Positions 1 through 7,874 of a stretch of DNA of 43,945 nt are shown here, piece after piece. This stretch comes from Bacillota bacterium (GTDB lineage: Bacteria; Bacillota; Clostridia; Lachnospirales; Lachnospiraceae). Location: NCBI GenBank assembly GCA_023410575.1, contig JAEYPP010000020.1, forward strand, positions 1-43,945. Direction: 5' to 3'. Under the pieces are notes generated by a model, which saw only the letters and a list, made by a program, of their open reading frames with translations, was not told the DNA's origin and did no database searches. Positions within the stretch are counted from its first letter, which is position 1; every line of letters begins with the position of its first letter. The position numbers and the translations under genes are program-made.

Positions 1-1348
1 CTCTTAATGGATCCTTTTTTAAAGCTGATTCTGGAAAGCTAACATAATAATTCCTTTTACCTAAATCAATGGTACTAAAAAGGTTTAGCATAGATGTCGT
101 TAACCCATTTTTAGAAAGAGCAGAACCATAAAGCAATACATTTTGTTTTTCATTTACAGATAAATTTTCTGTTTTACAAACCGAAAGGCCTAAGATTACT
201 TGCTCACAAATTCGTTTCGCTGCATCTAATCCATCATAAGTACAATATTCTTTCATAAATGCTTCATCATCATATCTCTTTTCAGAGTTTAGCTCACAAA
301 CAAGATCATCCACCGTTTTTACAATCGGAAAAGGAAGACTTTCTATTCCTACATATAAACCACGCTCTTTTAGATACTCTGCCTCATCGTAAGAAAATAG
401 AATAATCTTCTTTCTTGAATTGGCAAAATCAAAGAAAACACTGGAATAATCAGTAACCAGACAATCGCACATACTCAAAAATTCATAACATTCATATTGC
501 TCTGGAAATGGTTTAATGTGATGATATTTAGAAAAATCCAATTGATTCTTTACAAACGGATGAAGTTTTACATAGAATACTTGATGTTCTGTTAGCTTCT
601 CATCCAATGGCTTAAGGTATGACTCTATCATAGCGAGAAAATACTCCGACTTTTTATTTGTTAAAGTCCCCCTCCATGTAGGCATGTACATAATGACTTG
701 CTTCTTCTCAAGATTCAGTTCTTTGCGAATATGTTTCCCCGATTCTCTATTATAAAAGACTGAATTTCTTGGATATCCTTCGCATAGGATAGTTCCTTTA
801 AAAATCCCCTCTAACATATAGGAATCTATCATTTTCTCTTTCATATAATCATTCGGAAATACTAGATAATCAGAATAAAGTAAGGTACGCTGTACGTTTC
901 CTATCGCATAAGCACGATCATGAACCTCACGCCCCATACACTTAAGCGGTGTTCCATGCCATGTATTTGTAATAATTTGTCCATTCTTTTTTATATAAGC
1001 ATGAGAGAACGTTGTATCTGTAAATAAGTATTTCGCAGTTGCCAGACACTTATAGTACTGCTTTGAATTTGCTTTAACTAATCTTACATTTGATAAATTA
1101 TAGGATGTAATTAACTTTGAAATATACTCTCGTTTATTATCAAGTACTGATAAAAATAATCGATATCCAGAGTACTCACTTTTTTGCAATTCCTTTAACA
1201 AGTAAACCATATTAGCGCCTAAATCCGCACTATTTTTTGATTCAATAAAAATATCATTATTATGTAAAGAACTACGATAATATTGGTGAATGTAACATGA
1301 CATAAAACAACTATTTTTTATACTATTTATTACTCGTTTTATCCGCAT
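1..1348 (-). CDS. CDP-glycerol glycerophosphotransferase family protein (3' end cut by window)
   Basis: Partial gene: 449 codons are open from an ATG at 1348 to the window edge, so the C-terminus is missing. An AAAGGGG ribosome binding site lies about 10 bases upstream of the ATG. Motifs typical of TagB/TagF-like polymerases occur in order: NTWHGTPLK near residue 130, YMPTWRGT near 230, and CDCLVTDYSSVFFDF near 300. These enzymes transfer glycerol phosphate (or ribitol phosphate) from CDP-glycerol onto a teichoic acid or related wall or capsule polymer at the inner membrane face. The N-terminus starts with a basic stretch and no transmembrane segment. The gene is on the same strand as the MATE gene but separated from it by about 145 bases. 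Which polymer is made cannot be told from this fragment. Confidence 0.85.
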   Translation of the reverse strand, partial: MRIKRVINSIKNSCFMSCYIHQYYRSSLHNNDIFIESKNSADLGANMVYLLKELQKSEYSGYRLFLSVLDNKREYISKLITSYNLSNVRLVKANSKQYYKCLATAKYLFTDTTFSHAYIKKNGQIITNTWHGTPLKCMGREVHDRAYAIGNVQRTLLYSDYLVFPNDYMKEKMIDSYMLEGIFKGTILCEGYPRNSVFYNRESGKHIRKELNLEKKQVIMYMPTWRGTLTNKKSEYFLAMIESYLKPLDEKLTEHQVFYVKLHPFVKNQLDFSKYHHIKPFPEQYECYEFLSMCDCLVTDYSSVFFDFANSRKKIILFSYDEAEYLKERGLYVGIESLPFPIVKTVDDLVCELNSEKRYDDEAFMKEYCTYDGLDAAKRICEQVILGLSVCKTENLSVNEKQNVLLYGSALSKNGLTTSMLNLFSTIDLGKRNYYVSFPESALKKDPLR

Positions 1349-1492
1349 CTTGTATTTTCCCCTTTGTAATTAATCGTCACATATAGATTACTAATACATA
1401 TCCGTATTTATTATACTAAAACATGTATGAGTTTACAATTTATAAAAAGACACTATTGCATTTTTTCTTACAGTAGTATCTATTTTATCTTT

Positions 1493-2830
1493 TTATTTCA
1501 TTTTACGTATAATTATGATATAAGAAATCCCAAGAGGTATGGCCGCAGATAACCAGGCAATCGGTCCTGCAAGACAGACTCCAGCATAGCCAATTGCTAC
1601 TGGAAGAATCGCAGATGCAACAGCACGTGCAAATAATTCGAAGAAACCTGCCATCAAAGGCATAAAACTTCGTCCAATTCCTTGTAATACATTACGGTAT
1701 ATAAAAATCAAGAAAAGCGCCGGATAAAATACAGCTGTTAATTTTAAGTAGTACAACGCTTCATCCATAATAGCACTGCCATATTCAATATTAAAAAGTG
1801 CAAGTAATGGTCTTGATAAGAGATAAACACAAACACCTGCCCCAATAGAAAATGCAACCGTTATGATGCTGCTTGTTCTAACCCCCTCTTTAATTCGATC
1901 AATTCGATTAGCACCCAGATTTTGTCCAGCATAATTAGCCATTGTAACCCCAAAGGAATGGGCTGGTACTGTCACTAACTGTTCTACCTTGTTTGCAGCT
2001 GTATAGGCTGCAATTGTATCCTTACCAAATAAATTTAAAGCCCCCTGTAAAATTATGCATCCGATTGCAGTAATGGAAAACTGGAATGCCATTGGCAACC
2101 CTATCGCTAAGTGCTTCCATGCAAATCTTGTATTCCAAGAAAAATCTGATTTCCTTACATGTAAAATTGGGTATTTCACTTTTACATAGATTAGGCATAA
2201 AATCCCTGATATAAACTGCGAAAATACAGTTGCCCAGGCAGCTCCTGCTACTCCCCAACCGAAACCTGCAATACATAAGTAATCAAGTCCAATGTTAAGA
2301 ACTGATGAGATTAGTAAAAAATAGAGTGGTGTTTTACTATCTCCAAGTGCTCGGAGTAGACACGCAATCATATTATAGAGTACACAGGAAAAGATTCCTA
2401 TAAAAATAACAACAATATAATTATACGCATCTTGAAAAATTTCTTTTGGGGTATTTATCATATGTAACAAGGGCTTTGCCAAAAAAACTGATAATAACGT
2501 TATGATTAATGTTAACCCTACACATAGCATGATTGACATCGCCACTGATTTTTTTAATCCTGCCTCATCTTTTGCTCCAAATCGTTGTGCCGCAATAACC
2601 GCAATTCCACTGGTAATTCCAAATACAAATCCAAGAACTAAAAAACATAAGGGTCCCGTTGTGCCCACTGCTGCTAGTGCATCTGAACCTAAACACCGTC
2701 CAACAATAATTGCATCGACCATACTATAAAGCTGTTGAACCAAATTTCCAATAAGAACTGGTATAGAAAAATTTAGTATCAACTTCCCAGGATTTCCGGT
2801 TGTCATATCATTAATCTTACTTTGCAACAT
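1493..2830 (-). CDS. MATE family efflux transporter
   Basis: The 445-residue protein has about twelve hydrophobic segments and the MATE layout of two similar halves. The N-terminal half has the SIPVLIGNLVQQLYSMVDAIIVGR segment type (first helix and loop) with GTTGPLCFLVLG after it; the second half starts near residue 235 with the similar HLAIGLPMAFQFS. MATE exporters use a sodium or proton gradient to extrude cationic drugs or metabolites. The ATG at 2830 is chosen because GGAGG sits five bases upstream; a TTG four codons earlier overlaps that site. It looks monocistronic. Substrate is unknown; closest in style to NorM/DinF-like MATE proteins of clostridia. Confidence 0.9.
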   Translation of the reverse strand: MLQSKINDMTTGNPGKLILNFSIPVLIGNLVQQLYSMVDAIIVGRCLGSDALAAVGTTGPLCFLVLGFVFGITSGIAVIAAQRFGAKDEAGLKKSVAMSIMLCVGLTLIITLLSVFLAKPLLHMINTPKEIFQDAYNYIVVIFIGIFSCVLYNMIACLLRALGDSKTPLYFLLISSVLNIGLDYLCIAGFGWGVAGAAWATVFSQFISGILCLIYVKVKYPILHVRKSDFSWNTRFAWKHLAIGLPMAFQFSITAIGCIILQGALNLFGKDTIAAYTAANKVEQLVTVPAHSFGVTMANYAGQNLGANRIDRIKEGVRTSSIITVAFSIGAGVCVYLLSRPLLALFNIEYGSAIMDEALYYLKLTAVFYPALFLIFIYRNVLQGIGRSFMPLMAGFFELFARAVASAILPVAIGYAGVCLAGPIAWLSAAIPLGISYIIIIRKMK

Positions 2831-2973
2831 TTTATCCTCCAACTGTATTATTAAACTTCAATAGAATACCACTAGTATCATTAAAATTCAATGTAAAATA
2901 TTTTACTTCTTTATTTAATGGTCAAGATAATACATTAGCTACAAACAAATTGATGAAGTTTAATATAATAAAG

Positions 2974-3028
2974 AAGACTATCACTTTTTTGGGGGGCAAA
3001 TCACACCTCATTTTTAAATGATAGTCTT
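2974..3028. terminator. inverted repeat, possible weak bidirectional terminator
   Basis: Perfect 10-base arms (AAGACTATCA and its complement) flank a 35-base loop that contains T6G6. A short T-rich run follows on the plus strand. It sits between the coat-like gene and the MATE gene. The large loop makes a simple terminator uncertain. Confidence 0.4.
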
Positions 3029-3105
3029 TCTTTTTTCTAACCAAATGCTTAACATAATGATCTTACATTCTTTTAATATTGTAATCTTAGAATTGACTCA
3101 TTTAT

Positions 3106-3762
3106 TTAGCATTTAGGAATACAACATTCTTTAAATTCAATTTTTAACTCTTGCAACTGAGCATCCATTGTACGACTTTCTTCTAGATTTACACATGCAC
3201 TCATTGCTTGCTCTAAGCTCGCTCTCTCGCAAGAAAGTATTTTCCGGACGCATTCTCGTATACTTTCCATACGTTCTAAGCATCCACAATATACACCAAA
3301 CCTCTGATAATAACGTTTTAACCATTCCTCAATCTGTAACCAAATCAGATAACCTTCCTTATTACATTGCAGTCCTTGTTTTATACAATCAATCGCTTCT
3401 GATAGTTTTACAAGAGCAGCATTAAAGTTAAAATCTGCTTTCCGTTCAACTTCAATATACTGACAAATTAATGCGTCAATCGCAGCTACTGCATAGTCAG
3501 CTTCATTAAAAGGGGGTGGACATAAAGGATGGTTACAAAAAGGACCATTGCAATTGATTGGATTACAGCACGGACTCGTATTAGCATTACCACAAGGGGC
3601 ACATGAATTGTTATTGCAAGGAGTATTACAACAATTATTATTACAGCCACAATTGTTACAACTTCCTCGATTACAAATGTTTACATTATTATTATTGCAA
3701 CGTCTAAAATTATTTCGGTAACCAAATGGTTGAAACCCATAAAAATTCATTTTACTTACCAT
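3106..3762 (-). CDS. Cys/Asn-rich protein, possibly a spore coat component
   Basis: The 218-residue protein is highly unusual in composition: the first 80 residues are dominated by Asn, Cys, Gly and Pro (runs such as CNNNNVNIC, CNNCGCNNNCC), followed by a helical C-terminal part that also keeps many cysteines. I count about 26 Cys in all. No signal peptide or membrane segment is seen. The opening MNFYGFQPFGYRNNF resembles the aromatic/glycine starts of clostridial coat proteins, so a structural role in the spore coat (disulfide or metal cross-linked) is an inference, not a family match. The start is uncertain: the ATG at 3762 has no clear ribosome binding site, and an internal ATG at 3750 (MNFYG) has a weak GGTAAG ahead of it. 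Monocistronic. Confidence 0.6.
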   Translation of the reverse strand: MVSKMNFYGFQPFGYRNNFRRCNNNNVNICNRGSCNNCGCNNNCCNTPCNNNSCAPCGNANTSPCCNPINCNGPFCNHPLCPPPFNEADYAVAAIDALICQYIEVERKADFNFNAALVKLSEAIDCIKQGLQCNKEGYLIWLQIEEWLKRYYQRFGVYCGCLERMESIRECVRKILSCERASLEQAMSACVNLEESRTMDAQLQELKIEFKECCIPKC

Positions 3763-3880
3763 GATTTATTTTTACTAATATACTATTCCAAAACGCTTGA
3801 AAAGGAGCTTTTCCTTCTCATAAACACAACTTTTGTTACGCGCCGTAGCGTAGTGAAGTGTGCATCCTTTATAGTTTTCA

Positions 3881-3912
3881 TGAATAGAAAACTTTTAGAA
3901 GTTTGCTATTCA
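3881..3912. repeat. 14-bp stem-loop between ilvC terminator and coat-like gene
   Basis: Arms TGAATAGAAAACTT and AAGTTTGCTATTCA pair with one mismatch around a TTAG loop. It stands directly beside the ilvC terminator and upstream of the coat-like gene. No T-run follows on either strand, so it is not a standard terminator; role unknown. Confidence 0.45.
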
Positions 3913-3919
3913 TTGAAAA

Positions 3920-3951
3920 GAGGCTGATGCAAAGTAGTATGCATCAACCTC
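3920..3951 (-). terminator. rho-independent terminator of ilvNC
   Basis: On the minus strand GAGGTTGATGCA pairs with TGCATCAGCCTC (one G-U pair) around an 8-base loop, followed by TTTTC. It starts about 45 bases after the ilvC stop codon. Confidence 0.8.
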
Positions 3952-3994
3952 ATAAATAATCTTTTCTTTTATCTATAATACTATGTAAATCAAA

Positions 3995-5005
3995 TTAGTT
4001 CTCAATTAACTTATTCTTCTTTGTCCAGCTCATTAATCCACGAAGCTCTGCTCCAACTTTTTCAAGCTGATGTTCTGATTCCATTCTTCTCTTTGCGTTA
4101 AAGCTAGGACATCCTACCTGGTTCTCAAGTAACCAGTTACGAGCAAAAACACCCTCTTGGATATCTTTTAATACCTGACGCATTGCATTCTTTGTATCTT
4201 CTGTGATAATCTTAGGACCAGTAATATAGTCACCATATTCAGCAGTGTTAGAGATGGAATATCTCATACCAGCAAAACCACTCTCGTTGATTAAGTCAAC
4301 GATTAACTTCATCTCATGAATACATTCAAAGTAAGCGCTCTCTGGCTCATATCCAGCTTCAACTAATACTTCAAAACCACACTTCATAAGAGCAGTTACA
4401 CCACCGCAAAGAACTGCTTGCTCACCAAAAAGGTCGGTTTCTGTTTCTTCTCTAAATGTTGTCTGTAAAACACCTGCTCTAGCTCCACCAATTCCTAATG
4501 CATAAGCAAGACCCATCTCATGAGCTTTGCCTGTAGCATCCTGATGTACAGCGATTAAGCAAGGAACACCTTGTCCTTCTACATACTGACTTCTAACTGT
4601 ATGTCCTGGTCCCTTAGGTGCAATCATAACAACATCAATATCCTTAGGAGGAATGATCTGTCCAAAATGAATCGCAAAACCATGAGCAAACATTAACATA
4701 TTGCCTGGTTGTAAATTAGGTTCGATTGATTCTTTGTACATCTTAGCTTGCTTTTCATCATTGATTAAAACCATGATAATATCAGCTTTTTTTGCTGCAT
4801 CAGCTGCAGTATAGACCTCAAAGCCTTCCTTTTCAGCTTTTTCCCAAGACTTGCTACCCTTGTATAAACCAATAATTACCTTAACACCTGAATCTTTTAA
4901 ATTCTTTGCATGTGCATGTCCTTGGCTACCATAACCAATTACAGCTACTGTTTTTCCCTCTAATAGAGAAAAGTTACAGTCTTGTTGGTAATAAATTTTT
5001 GCCAT
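3995..5005 (-). CDS. ilvC: ketol-acid reductoisomerase (class I)
   Basis: Converts 2-acetolactate (or 2-aceto-2-hydroxybutyrate) to the 2,3-dihydroxy acid with NAD(P)H and Mg2+, the second step of valine, leucine and isoleucine synthesis in the cytosol. The 336-residue length is that of short class I enzymes. The Rossmann motif GYGSQGH is at residues 24-30, followed by the cofactor-specificity loop GLYKGSKSW at 46-54, where many NADPH enzymes have an Arg after GL. The metal-site region EETETDLFGEQAVLCGG near 190 and ECIHEMKLIVDLI near 230 are both intact. AGGAGG lies upstream of the ATG. It follows ilvN by 84 bases in one operon; no ilvB large subunit is in the window. Confidence 0.97.
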   Translation of the reverse strand: MAKIYYQQDCNFSLLEGKTVAVIGYGSQGHAHAKNLKDSGVKVIIGLYKGSKSWEKAEKEGFEVYTAADAAKKADIIMVLINDEKQAKMYKESIEPNLQPGNMLMFAHGFAIHFGQIIPPKDIDVVMIAPKGPGHTVRSQYVEGQGVPCLIAVHQDATGKAHEMGLAYALGIGGARAGVLQTTFREETETDLFGEQAVLCGGVTALMKCGFEVLVEAGYEPESAYFECIHEMKLIVDLINESGFAGMRYSISNTAEYGDYITGPKIITEDTKNAMRQVLKDIQEGVFARNWLLENQVGCPSFNAKRRMESEHQLEKVGAELRGLMSWTKKNKLIEN

Positions 5006-5089
5006 TGTTTCATCCTCCTAAAATTGAATTCAACTATATGTTCTACCTGCAAAAGCGTATAAATACGTTATGTCAGCATACAACCTAAA

Positions 5090-5593
5090 TTAAATATAGT
5101 CTTCGATATCTCCAGCACCACCACGAGTTAAGCCTGTGATACCAGTACGAACAATCTCTAATATTTTAAAACCATCTAAGAGCTTAATAAATGCATTGAT
5201 TTTAGCCTGGTTTCCTGTTAATTCAATCATCAAAGATTCTTTGGCCACATCAACAATTTTTGCTCTAAAAATATCAGCCACTGCAATGACTGCTTGACGA
5301 TCCGCATCATTCGCTGCCACTTTGACAAGAATAAGCTCTCTACACACCGAATCATCACTATGTAATTCTGTCATCTCAACAACATCCTCTAACTTATTCA
5401 GCTGATTTTGAAGTTGCTCTAGTATTTGCTCATCTCCGTTGACTACAACCGTCATTCGGGATAATTGAGGATTTTCAGTTTCCCCTACAGTCAAACTATC
5501 AATATTATAGCCTCGTCTACTAAATAATCCTGACACTCTACTAAGTACGCCAGCAGTGTTGTCAACCAGAATAGATAAAACCATTTTTCTCAT
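5090..5593 (-). CDS. ilvN: acetolactate synthase small (regulatory) subunit
   Basis: The regulatory subunit of acetohydroxyacid synthase stimulates the catalytic subunit and confers feedback inhibition by valine. The N-terminal ACT domain starts MVLSILVDNTAGVLSRVSGLFSRRGYNIDSL, typical of IlvN/IlvH; the C-terminal ALS_ss_C domain covers about residues 85-160. I set the start at the ATG at 5593 (MRKMVLS) because AAAGGAG lies six bases upstream; an in-frame ATG ten codons earlier would place that site inside the gene. Length then is 167 residues, normal for the family. First gene of an ilvN-ilvC transcript with a consensus promoter. The catalytic ilvB must be elsewhere, which is unusual since the three are often adjacent. 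Confidence 0.95.
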   Translation of the reverse strand: MRKMVLSILVDNTAGVLSRVSGLFSRRGYNIDSLTVGETENPQLSRMTVVVNGDEQILEQLQNQLNKLEDVVEMTELHSDDSVCRELILVKVAANDADRQAVIAVADIFRAKIVDVAKESLMIELTGNQAKINAFIKLLDGFKILEIVRTGITGLTRGGAGDIEDYI

Positions 5594-5653
5594 AAGAGTC
5601 TCCTTTACCGGATTTGCTATCATACTTGCTTCCTTAGTTTTACGTTACTAATT

Positions 5654-5682
5654 ATTGTAACAACACACATAATGTTTGTCAA
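5654..5682 (-). promoter_or_regulatory. sigma-A promoter of ilvNC
   Basis: On the minus strand TTGACA (5677-5682), a 17-base spacer and TACAAT (5654-5659). The leader to the ilvN ATG is only about 55 bases and shows no T-box or leader peptide with branched-chain codons. Confidence 0.8.
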
Positions 5683-5831
5683 GCACATATATCATAATTT
5701 ACGTTATGTCTTATTTTATCATAACCTTAGGTTATAGATATATAAATATAAGTATAGAATTGCTTAATATTCAAAAAATAAGATAACGTATGCTTCTCAC
5801 TTCAAAGCTTTTCCTTGTCGTGAATAAAAAA

Positions 5832-5865
5832 GGTTAGCATAGAAAATATATGTCCTATACTAACC
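5832..5865 (-). terminator. rho-independent terminator of the flavoprotein gene
   Basis: Eleven-base arms (GGTTAGTATAG / CTATGCTAACC on the minus strand) flank a 12-base loop, followed by TTTTTT. It lies just after the stop codon at 5877. Confidence 0.85.
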
Positions 5866-5876
5866 CTTCTATCATC

Positions 5877-7619
5877 TTACTTAAGCACGTTATTAATTAA
5901 GTATTCTTGTGCATTGTTGATTGCATTTAATACTGCCTTTGTAGTAACAGTTGCACCTGAGATTGCATCCACCTGTGTACCGTCTGAACTTCCTATTGTT
6001 TCTTGCGCTGTTTCATCTTCACTTTCTTCTGGAGTGATTTCTTGACCAGAAGCTAACTTTAATGCAGATTCTACTTGACTTACAAATTCATTGATAGAGA
6101 TACTTACAGTTGCTACTACATCTGTCTTTCCTTCTTCATTCATTGTAAGACCAGATACTCCTTGGTTTTCAATCACATAATCAGCTAATGCTTTTGCCTG
6201 GTCTGCCCAAGTAGCACCATCTTCTGTCATTGTGTACTCACCACTTTGAGATAGTACAGATTTAGCATTTCCCTCAGCATCAATTGCATCCCAAACTACA
6301 TTTGTGATTTTTCCACCTTCTACGGTTACTGTAACCTGGCTAGTCCAACCATTATTTGGTTCATCAGCAACAATTTCATATACACCATCAATAAGCGCTT
6401 GCGTTGGTTCGTTCGTAGTTTCTGTCTCACCAGCTGCTTTATTCATAGCCTCTTCCACTTGAGCAACGAATTCATTGATGGAGATACTTACAGAAGCTAC
6501 GGCATCTGTTTTTCCTTCTTCATTTAAATTAAGGCCAGCAATGCCTTGATTTGCAATGACATAATCAGCTAGTGCTTTTGCCTGATCTGCCCAAGTAGCA
6601 CCATCTTCTGTCATTTTGTACTCACCATTTTGAGATAATACAGATTTAAAGTTTCCGTCTGCATCTACTGCATCCCAAACTACGTTAGTGATCTTTCCAC
6701 CTTCTATAGTTAATGTAACCTGACTAGTCCATCCATTGTGTGGTTCTAAAGCAACAACCTCATAAGTTCCATCGTTTAGCTTGACTTCATTACTCACACC
6801 AGCTGCCATATTCATAGCTTCTTCCACTTGTGCTACAAACTCATTGATAGAGATACTAACTGTTGCTACGGCATCAGTTTTTCCCTCTTCATTCAAAGTA
6901 AGGCCAGCAACACCTTGGTTAGTAACAACATACTCAGCTAATGCTTTTGCCTGATCTGCCCAAGTAGCACCATCTTCAGTCATTTTGTACTCACCACTTT
7001 GAGATAATACAGATTTAAAGTTTCCATCTGCATCTACTGCATCCCAAACTACATCTGTAATCTTTCCACCTTCTACAGTTAGTTTAACCTGACTAGTCCA
7101 ACCATTATGTGGTTCAGAGCCAACAACTTCATAGGTTCCATCCACAAGCTCAGTTGTTGCAACTGTTGTTGCTTCAAAAGCTGCTAATGAGAAAGTTTCT
7201 ATAGTATCGTTTGTTGATACATCCATACCTTCGATGTATACTGGTAACTTAACTCCCTTAAACTGATCAAGGAATTCTGGTTTCGTAACATTACTTCCAA
7301 GTCCTTCTGTTTCAGATTGGCTGATAACTTCAACACTTGTAACTGTATCTGCTGTTGCATCAAATGTAACTGCAAGTTCCATAGGTACTTCACCAAAACC
7401 TTTAGCATCAACATTTACCTTATAACCAGTAATATTTCCGTCACCATCTGTTAATGTTTCGATCTGCTTGATTCCTAAATCAGTACCTTCCTGTGTAATC
7501 TCAATTGCATTGGCTGGTCCTTTGTTTAGGTTGTTCTTAATTACTACAGATGTGACAAGGGCTACTGCAGTTACGCCAGCTAAGGCTACTACAGCAATCC
7601 ATCTTTTGTTATTTCTCAT
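5877..7619 (-). CDS. exported FMN-binding-domain protein with three degenerate internal repeats
   Basis: The 580-residue protein starts with a basic segment and one hydrophobic helix (residues 7-28), so it is anchored or secreted without a lipobox. Residues 36-155 look like the first half of an RnfG/NqrC-type FMN-binding domain, including SETEGLGSN at 102-110. Three repeats of about 115 residues follow (159-274, 282-397, 410-525), each with DGTYEVV, NGWTSQV, EGGKITxVVWDA and a Trp-containing helix. The C-terminus (551-560) has DAISGATVTT, the Dxx(S/T)GAT signature to which ApbE attaches FMN through phosphothreonine (T557). The matching site in the repeats reads DAVATVS or DAVASVS. The likely role is extracytoplasmic one-electron transfer, as for other ApbE-flavinylated proteins; the partner is unknown. 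The ATG at 7619 is preferred because GGAGG lies nine bases upstream; the open frame begins 21 codons earlier. Confidence 0.85.
   Translation of the reverse strand: MRNNKRWIAVVALAGVTAVALVTSVVIKNNLNKGPANAIEITQEGTDLGIKQIETLTDGDGNITGYKVNVDAKGFGEVPMELAVTFDATADTVTSVEVISQSETEGLGSNVTKPEFLDQFKGVKLPVYIEGMDVSTNDTIETFSLAAFEATTVATTELVDGTYEVVGSEPHNGWTSQVKLTVEGGKITDVVWDAVDADGNFKSVLSQSGEYKMTEDGATWADQAKALAEYVVTNQGVAGLTLNEEGKTDAVATVSISINEFVAQVEEAMNMAAGVSNEVKLNDGTYEVVALEPHNGWTSQVTLTIEGGKITNVVWDAVDADGNFKSVLSQNGEYKMTEDGATWADQAKALADYVIANQGIAGLNLNEEGKTDAVASVSISINEFVAQVEEAMNKAAGETETTNEPTQALIDGVYEIVADEPNNGWTSQVTVTVEGGKITNVVWDAIDAEGNAKSVLSQSGEYTMTEDGATWADQAKALADYVIENQGVSGLTMNEEGKTDVVATVSISINEFVSQVESALKLASGQEITPEESEDETAQETIGSSDGTQVDAISGATVTTKAVLNAINNAQEYLINNVLK
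6045..6392 (-). repeat. coding repeat 3 of the flavoprotein
   Basis: Third and most diverged copy of a roughly 348-bp in-frame unit (protein residues 410-525). It is a direct repeat of the units at 6429-6776 and 6798-7145. Confidence 0.85.
6429..6776 (-). repeat. coding repeat 2 of the flavoprotein
   Basis: Second in-frame unit (residues 282-397). By eye it differs from repeat 1 at only about 15 of 115 residues, so recent duplication or gene conversion is likely. Confidence 0.85.
6798..7145 (-). repeat. coding repeat 1 of the flavoprotein
   Basis: First in-frame unit (residues 159-274), following the N-terminal half FMN domain. Confidence 0.85.
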
Positions 7620-7656
7620 AATCTCATCCTCCACCAAATTATGGTTTTTCTTTACA

Positions 7657-7686
7657 ATTATATGAATCTTCATAATTGTCATGCAA
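7657..7686 (-). promoter_or_regulatory. candidate promoter of the flavoprotein gene
   Basis: On the minus strand TTGCAT (7681-7686), an 18-base spacer and TATAAT (7657-7662), giving a leader of about 30 bases to the ATG at 7619. Supported by position and the perfect -10. Confidence 0.5.
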
Positions 7687-7809
7687 AAAACATTTTATCA
7701 TAGTTCTATACACGAAAAACACAGGTACTTATTGGTTTTATTCCTAAAAACTTCTATGTATCACCTGGTTTTTCATAATTTCAATGATATTTTACATAAT
7801 GTACTACCC

Positions 7810-7838
7810 TTGACAGTCCTGTCAACATACCTTATGAT
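7810..7838 (+). promoter_or_regulatory. promoter of apbE with palindrome over the -35 box
   Basis: TTGACA (7810-7815), a 17-base spacer and TATGAT (7833-7838). The -35 hexamer is the left arm of a perfect palindrome, TTGACAG-TC-CTGTCAA, at 7810-7825. This is a good place for a repressor to act. Confidence 0.7.
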
Positions 7839-7874
7839 AAATCAATGAAATCTATTACAAAGGAGTTCTAATCC

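Noticed and set aside
5594..5876. Possible T-box or leader peptide before ilvN
   Set aside because: The consensus promoter is only about 55 bases from the start, leaving no room for a T-box, and no Leu/Val/Ile codon run is seen.
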